NCBI GenBank assembly: GCA_039720395.1
Contig: CM077833.1
Span: 26,558,271-26,622,270 of the forward strand
DNA: 64,000 nucleotides
Source: Liquidambar formosana
Lineage: Eukaryota; Streptophyta; Magnoliopsida; Saxifragales; Altingiaceae
Direction of reading: 5' to 3'
A model generated the notes under the pieces. The model was given only the letters and a program-made list of their open reading frames with translations. It made no database searches and had not been told where the DNA came from. This document shows positions 58,294 to 64,000 of this stretch, piece after piece; the stretch's first letter is position 1, and every line of letters starts with the position of its first letter. Position numbers and translations under genes: made by a program.

Positions 58294-59555
58294 TCTATTC
58301 TAATATTATAAAAGAGAGTTTTTGGTGAGGTTAGCAAATATTGAGTTGGCACTCCAATAACCCTTCCCTCCTTAATCCTTCATTCTCCTTCACTTTGGAC
58401 CCACACTTCATATTATTTATGATGTCAACATTTTATTCCCTTATGGCCTTCTCCCCTTTTCTCTCCAAACAAACACCTCCTCTATTTCAATCTCCCCCAT
58501 CCTTTCCCATCTACCCTTCAAGTGGGTCCCACGGATATGTGCTTTCAAAATTCAAAAGCTTCTTCCCTTTGCAGCTTGCACGAGTAAGTTCCATTTTGAA
58601 ATTCAAAACTTCATCTCTCTTTCTCTCTAGCTCTCCCTCTCACATTCACCCAAGCTTCCACAATACCCATAAGGCCATAAACACATTTGTAGCTCTCCTC
58701 TCTCTCTCACACTTACCCAAGCTCCCACAATACCCATGAATCCATGTCTATTACGGAGCAGATGAAAAGAACAAAGGCAGTGAGTCAGTGGGCAGTATAG
58801 GAGTTCTCTCCCTCATGACCTAGCATGCTCATCCCCCCCCCCCCCCCCCCCCCCCCTTTTTCTTTTTTTCAACAAACAAAGAGAGGGTTTTGGTTTTTGT
58901 TTATGGTGGTTTGTATATAAAGGTTTGAAATTTACTTGCGATAGTGCTAGGATGGGGATCATTATGGTAAGCCATTGTTCTGAAATTTTCGTTTAATATT
59001 TGTGTGTGATTTTAAGATATATATGAATATAAAAATGTTATTTGTAATTCATCTCTAGAGTTTAGGGCTTAAAAATCGAAGCATATAGCATCAAAGATGA
59101 TGTTACTAGGTTCCAATTCCCACGCGATAATACCCATGAATCCATGTCTATTGCGGAGCAGATGAAAAGAACAAAGGACAGTAAGGTAGTGGGCAGTATA
59201 AGAGTTCTCTCCCTCATGACCTAGCATGCTCATCCCCTTTCTTTCTTTCTTTCTTTCTTTTTTTCTTTTTTTTTTTTTTTCAACAAACAAAGAGCGAGTT
59301 TTGGTTTTTGTTCATGGTGGTTTGTATATGAAGGTTTGAAATCTACTTGCGACAGTGCTAGGATGGGGATCATTATGGTAAGCTATTGTTCTGAAATTTT
59401 CGTTTAATATTTGTGTGTGATTTTAAGATATATGTGAATATAAAAATGTTATTTGTGATTCATCTCTAGAGTTTAGGGCTTCAAAATTGAAGCATATAGC
59501 ATCAAAGATGATGTTACTAGGTTCCAATCCCGCGCATCGCGCGGGTCTCTACTAG
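58294..59555 (+). mobile_element. Non-autonomous Helitron with duplicated 3' part
   Basis: The 5' end TCTATTCTAATATTATAAAA is a typical plant Helitron start. The 3' end has a perfect 7-bp stem and 3-nt loop (CCCGCGC ATC GCGCGGG, 59529-59545), then ten bases, ending CTAG. It sits between A (58293) and T (59556), the Helitron target. It encodes no Rep/helicase. The 3' 400 bp are present twice in tandem (58729-59128 and 59129-59555). The first copy ends with a degenerate terminus (TTCCAATTCCCACGCGAT) and the second with the intact hairpin. Copy 1 has 24 consecutive C (58833-58856) where copy 2 has CTTT repeats. Confidence 0.93.
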
Positions 59556-60159
59556 TATAAATATAAATAAAAAAGGGATAAGAACATTTCTGAATTCTCT
59601 GACGAATTGGGCTCCATTTTTTCTGGCCAAGCTTGCTGGCCACCTTTTATCTTCTTCACAATAATGTAAAAGTTATAAAAATCTCTAAAAAAAGCTTGCT
59701 GGCCATTTTTTCCGGTGAGCTTCGTGCTTGCTGCGATACAGTTGAGATTCTTGGTGGTGAGAGGAGGGGTGATGAGCTTCAAGAGGCGATAGCGGTGAGC
59801 AAGCTCTAGCATTGCGGTGAGGTCGTGGGGCTTCAGATCTAACAAGAATGCGCTGCGGTGTGCTTTCAGATCTATTAAACCGCCGGTGAGGGGAGGAGGA
59901 GCAATGAAAAGATGAGAGTTTTGAGGATGAGGAAGCCAGATCTGGGTAAAAAAAAAAGCTTGCTGGCCATTTTTTCTAGTGAGCTTTGTGTTTGCTATGG
60001 TACAATTGAGATTCTTCGTGGTGAGAGAAGGGGTGATGAGCTTCAAACTGTGATGGCAGTGAGCGAGCTCCAACGTCGCGGTGAGGTCATAGGGTTTCAG
60101 ATTTGACAAGAATGTACTGCGGTGTGTTTTCAGATTTATTAAGTCGTCGGTGAGGGGAG
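59556..60159 (-). repeat. Tandem 264-bp repeat with a frame-conserved open reading frame
   Basis: Two units (about 59693-59897 and 59957-60159) share AGCTTGCTGGCCATTTTTTC and CGGTGAGGGGAG. Their offset is 264 bp, a multiple of three. The minus-strand frame 59552-60190 passes through both, giving paired segments such as DLKPHDLTAMLELAHRY and NLKPYDLTATLELAHCH, each followed by LTTKNLNC. The LTR at 60160 interrupts the second unit, and the first codons of this frame lie in the LTR, so the ORF as drawn is chimeric. No known domain. It is probably a transposon or gene-fragment repeat. Confidence 0.6.
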
Positions 60160-61745
60160 TGTAGACACCCCATTTTGTACCGGTTGTCATCTTAAGTCCC
60201 GTGGCCCCGATGATGAGTTTAGTGTGGTTATTTACGGATTATCCTTTAAGAATTAGTGCGAATCACAGCATGAGATTTTGGTTAAAATGAAAAGAAAATT
60301 ATTTTATTAAATTAGCCATTTTTATCATGCCACTAACACGTGTACGTATGTGATGAGTGTGTGTACGCACATACGGTACATGTGCATGCGTGTTAGCGGT
60401 CAGTCTCCCAATTTTTACAGAAGACAATTTCCCTTTCCTATTCAGATTAGAAGTCTTTTATCATTATAAAATACCTTTTGATTATTCTCCAAAGAAACCT
60501 AGTCTAGGAAGGAAAGGGAAACTCCAGATTTCAGCTATAAATGCTCACTTAATGCCTTAGGAAAAGGGAGGAAGATAGGGTTTTTAGGGAGTGAAATTCG
60601 TCATAATTCAGCAGCAGATTTTTGGAAAACCAGCAATCGTATTTTAATCATAACTTTTTCATCCGAAGTCAGAATTGGGTGAAATTGGTCTTCTTAGAAA
60701 GATAATTCAATTCTCTACAACTTTGCATTTCACGAGTTTTGTCCAATTCCAACGTTTTCATACCCAAAAACGCGATTGAACTTTCTGCTGTTGCAAAGTG
60801 ACGGAAATCACTTTTCTTTTCTCCTGTTCTCTTTTGTTTTCTATTTCTTTTCAAAGTTGAGTGAGTTTTGATCTCGTTGCTGTGATTACACTTTGAAGAA
60901 GATGAGCATTCGTGTTGATTTGATTTAATCCAAAGACCTGAGGGGCCACGAACAAGCATAAAGTCGGTAAATTTAGTTTAACTTAGCTTTTGATTCTAGT
61001 TCTTCTTTTATTTTATTTTATTTTATTTTATTTCTGTCTAAAGCATGATTAGCATGATTTAGGTTTAGTTTTCATATTTGTATTTATTTCTGTATTTTAT
61101 TTATTCTGGGATGCATCATGTAGTGGATTCTCCATAGGGAGAAACTAGGGTTTTATTATGTGATAATTTGTTAGTATGTAGGTTTATTGTATGATAGTCT
61201 GTGGAATTCACGTGTATACCTTCTCATGGTATATAGGTGAAGTTTCGAGAGATGACATAAATCGCCAATAGGTGCGTACGCAATTATTTTATTGCGTACG
61301 CAGTATATGGTATGCGTACGCAGTAAATAATACTGCGTACGCACATAAAGCATTGGCAGACAGTTTCTTTCTTTATTGTAGTTATTCTGATAATTGGTTA
61401 AGCTCGTATTTCATTTCTTTGTGTTTATTTCGTGCTTTTATCTGTATCATATCATCATGATTTGCGTGCTGCTATGGTTGAATGAATAGGGTCAATTTTG
61501 AGTAAACATTAAGTTAATTAAAGCCATTAATCATGTGTGGGGGCCGGTTTCGACCGGGCGTGGCTGGGTGCCTAACACCTTCCCAGCTGCGTACCCTAGC
61601 TCCGAACCCGAATCTCTGGTTATGACGAGTTAGACCCTGCTAGGGTTCACTCGTTCCCATTATTGGGTGGCGACTCCTCTCCATGTTAGTCCTTTGAGGC
61701 TAATGCGTATTCTCGAGCTATGTGGTACCGGGCGTGGCGCTCACA
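60160..61745 (+). mobile_element. 5' LTR of a Tat/Ogre-like Gypsy retrotransposon
   Basis: The LTR begins TGTAGACACCCCATTTTGTA and ends GGCGCTCACA, length 1586 bp. It is followed directly by a primer-binding site and, after a leader, by gag. The last 250 bp (from GGGGCCGGTTTCGACC) are strongly conserved with the solo LTR at 1394-3195. Four perfect TGCGTACGCA palindromes lie at 61273, 61293, 61313 and 61334. The 3' LTR and target duplication lie outside the window (left flank GGGAG). Confidence 0.92.
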
Positions 61746-61746
61746 G

Positions 61747-61765
61747 TGGCGACTCCACTGGGGAT
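61747..61765 (+). promoter_or_regulatory. Primer-binding site of the Gypsy element
   Basis: TGGCGACTCCACTGGGGAT starts two bases after the LTR end. This sequence type is complementary to the 3' end of a plant tRNA-Arg and is used by Tat/Ogre elements to prime minus-strand DNA synthesis. Confidence 0.85.
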
Positions 61766-62807
61766 AGAGAGCTAGATTCCGTATAGTGATTTATGGCTTT
61801 ACTTAATTTAAATTGTTTAATTAGAAAAGACCAAAATTGCACACACGCGCACTACCACCCCTTACCCTCGATGACAGTCTGATGAAAGGTACCGGGTCCC
61901 ATTCGGGCCTATGGTTACTGGAAGTTGGCATCATCAACCCACAGCCTGTGCCACTAGCCTGTAATAAGCTTGTGAGTACACTAACGGGCCACTCTTTGAG
62001 TGCCCTAGCTTGGGTGACCCTTGAAGGAGAAGTACCCCATTGACCAACACCACTAGTTGCCCCACCAACCTTTGCATACCCTTGCTTGAATGTGTGCTAT
62101 GTCATGTTGCATTCATATTAGGAATTCATCGCGGGCTTGGGACGAGGCCCCCATTACCTATTAGCTATCTCAAGTTGAGCCCAATTGAGGGAAGTTGTGT
62201 GATATTGTTATTGGACTTGGACTTGTGTAAAATAATAAGAAAAAATACATGGGTCCATGATCCAAAAGAAAGTGAGGTGTGTGTATATTGGGCCTAGCTT
62301 GAGGTAATTAATGGACTATGCGGGTTTAGCACTAGGTTAATTTGTTTTGGTAATCAAATCCAAAATCCAATTAAAGAATCAAGTCCAAAGCAAGTTATAT
62401 CCGAACTTAAGCCCAGAAGAGTGGAGAATTATTTGTAATTGGGCCTGACCAAAAAAAAAAAAAAAAAAAAAAAAAAGAATGAATGTCAGGTTCGGGCCCA
62501 AATTGTTGAGAGCTGAGAGATATTTCTGTATTGGGCTTAAGTTGGCGAAATAACGGCTTTGTGTCCACTTATTATACCTTGGGCATTTGGAAGACATAGT
62601 AAACATGACAAAGCCCAAGGTATAGTGAGCAGTAATTGGGTAATCTAAATGGAACAGGGTTATTTATTCAAATAAGGGACATGGACTTAATAAGTTACAC
62701 ATGGCTAAATGCAGTAAAGGATTGGTCGACCACAGAAGAGTGTGCTAGGTTGTGCTTGGGTCCGATCACCTACATCCAACCGACTAAGGAAAGTGGAACC
62801 AGAATCA
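61766..62807 (+). other. Untranslated leader of the Gypsy element
   Basis: About 1 kb between primer-binding site and gag. No continuous frame with recognisable domains; the frame 62040-62297 has no support. An A-tract lies at about 62451-62475. Some Ogre-group elements carry an extra ORF upstream of gag; none is visible here. Confidence 0.6.
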
Positions 62808-64000
62808 ATGGCGGTAGAGCCTACTTTAACCGATCTCGTGGCCATGTTGCGGCAGGATAAGGCTGAAACGAAGGAACTCATCACAGGATTGACCCAAAGG
62901 CTGGAACATTTAGAGATGGGGAGTAAAGTGTCATCTGATCAACTCGAAGGCGAAAAAGGGGTCGACAAGGAAGGAGAAGGAAGTGGTGCACCGAAAACTC
63001 ACGATAGTGAATCTCATCCTTGGGACAATGAAGATTTCGCAGATTACATGGCTAGCAAGAAGAATGTCAAAGACAAGGGCAAAGTGGAAGACCCTAGGTT
63101 CGATAAGCTGGAGGTAGAGAATCAAGAAATGAGAGAACAGATAAGGCAGATGAAGGCCGCTTGGTGCAAGTCTCAAGGGATAGACGACTACATGTTTTCT
63201 ATGCCCGGTGCCACCTCTGAGGCTAGAGTTCAACTACCCTTTAAATTCAAGATTGCGGATTACGAGAAGTTTGATGGAACTGGCGACCCTAAGCAACATC
63301 TACGCCAGTACATGAGCATAGCCAGAATGAGGGGTCTGACTTCGGAGCAAGTCCACTATGCTTTTCCATTGTCCTTATCAGGGGATGCTTCGAAGTGGTA
63401 TTATAAGCTCGATGAGAAAACAACAGGAACTTGGGAAGTGTTAACTGAAGAATTCACTAATAAATACAACTACAACACAATGCTAGATGTGACATTGAGG
63501 GATTTGGAGATGACAAAGCAGAAGCTTGATGAGCCTTTTTCTGAGTTCATAGGGCGATGGAGGGCGAAGGCGGTAAAATTGACAAACAGGCCAGCAGAGA
63601 TAGACCAAGTCAATATGATATTGAAGAACTTGACACCTGTTTACTTTGATAAAATGTTGACTTCGTCTGTCATGAACTTCCAGCAATTGTACCAATGTGG
63701 GACCAGGATAGAAGACGCGATCCATCAAGACCAAGTAGAGGGCAAGCCTACGAATAAGAAAGTATTCGGATCAAGCAGCAATAACACAGGTGGAGGAGCC
63801 GCACAGGCCACCGTAGGAGCCATCAACCAAGGGGCACAACAACCCAGACAGTTTGACAACCTTGGAGTCCCATTGTCTAAGGTATTCGATAACTTGTCTC
63901 AAAAGGGTTGCATAAAAGCTTTAGAGCCCCGGACGTTGCCCAATCCGATTCCATCCTATTGGAGGCAGAATGAATATTGTGACTTCCATCAGAGCATTGG
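62808..64000 (+). CDS. Gag polyprotein of a Gypsy retrotransposon, open to the window end
   Basis: The frame starts at ATG 62808 (MAVEPTLTDLVAMLRQDKAE) and runs without a stop for 397 codons to the edge of the window. After a charged coiled-coil region (EVENQEMREQIRQMKAAWC) comes the plant retrotransposon gag domain: FKIADYEKFDGTGDPKQHLR, FPLSLSGDASKWYYKL, the W/LTEEFTNKYN segment, and LEMTKQKLDEPFSEFIGRWR. The last residues, YCDFHQSIG, match the start of the Cys-His motif (CxFHxxxGHxTxxC) that follows gag in Tat/Ogre-type elements. Gag forms the virus-like particle that packages element RNA. The lack of stops or shifts suggests a fairly young insertion. Any protease and polymerase would lie beyond the window. 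Confidence 0.93.
   Translation, partial: MAVEPTLTDLVAMLRQDKAETKELITGLTQRLEHLEMGSKVSSDQLEGEKGVDKEGEGSGAPKTHDSESHPWDNEDFADYMASKKNVKDKGKVEDPRFDKLEVENQEMREQIRQMKAAWCKSQGIDDYMFSMPGATSEARVQLPFKFKIADYEKFDGTGDPKQHLRQYMSIARMRGLTSEQVHYAFPLSLSGDASKWYYKLDEKTTGTWEVLTEEFTNKYNYNTMLDVTLRDLEMTKQKLDEPFSEFIGRWRAKAVKLTNRPAEIDQVNMILKNLTPVYFDKMLTSSVMNFQQLYQCGTRIEDAIHQDQVEGKPTNKKVFGSSSNNTGGGAAQATVGAINQGAQQPRQFDNLGVPLSKVFDNLSQKGCIKALEPRTLPNPIPSYWRQNEYCDFHQSI

Noticed and set aside
60160..64000. Possible viral integration (pararetrovirus)
   Set aside because: LTR ends, the tRNA-Arg-type primer site and the gag domain type fit a Tat/Ogre-like Gypsy retrotransposon; no movement-protein or coat-type sequence is seen.

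Overview
This is nuclear DNA from a eudicot plant, probably a woody one. The evidence is spliced GT-AG genes of plant families (LRR-XII receptor kinases, a CYCA3 cyclin, a CLE peptide, CYP81 cytochromes P450), AT-rich intergenic DNA, and a dense load of plant transposons (Tat/Ogre-like Gypsy LTRs, tRNA-derived SINEs, a Helitron, hAT and PIF/Harbinger MITEs). The species cannot be named from the sequence alone.

Layout. 0.3-5 kb: fragment of a terminal repeat whose relatives form the 50-53 kb inverted repeat, a solo Gypsy LTR with a perfect 5-bp target duplication, and a SINE. 5-27 kb: tandem cluster of LRR receptor kinases of subfamily XII (non-RD kinases), made of a 5' relic, two intact genes (1002 and 1013 aa) and a third copy split by a frameshift between ectodomain and kinase. 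Each unit carries its own copy of the upstream DNA, so the cluster grew by duplication of promoter plus gene. 27-29 kb: a foldback inverted repeat with a nested MITE, and a Tourist-like MITE. 29.6-31.7 kb: an eight-exon CYCA3 cyclin with KEN box, D-box and a GC-AG intron. 36 kb: a CLE peptide gene. 36.2-41.6 kb and 53.1-57.8 kb: two direct copies of a segmental duplication that starts in the CLE 3' region; one copy has a SINE that the other lacks. 44.5-49.7 kb, between the copies: CYP81-type P450s (one intact, one with a 1-base frameshift, one fragment). 50.4-52.8 kb: inverted repeat with arms of about 1.1 kb. 58.3-59.6 kb: a non-autonomous Helitron with a duplicated 3' part. 60.2-64 kb: the 5' LTR, primer-binding site and intact gag of a Tat/Ogre-like Gypsy element that runs off the window.

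Functionally the accessory genes fit surface immune perception (LRR-XII kinases) and specialised or defence metabolism (CYP81). The cyclin and CLE genes are developmental. The most unusual signal is in the Gypsy LTRs: pairs and runs of a 10-bp palindrome (TGCGTACGCA) spaced 20-21 bp apart. In the solo LTR some have decayed exactly as expected from CpG deamination.
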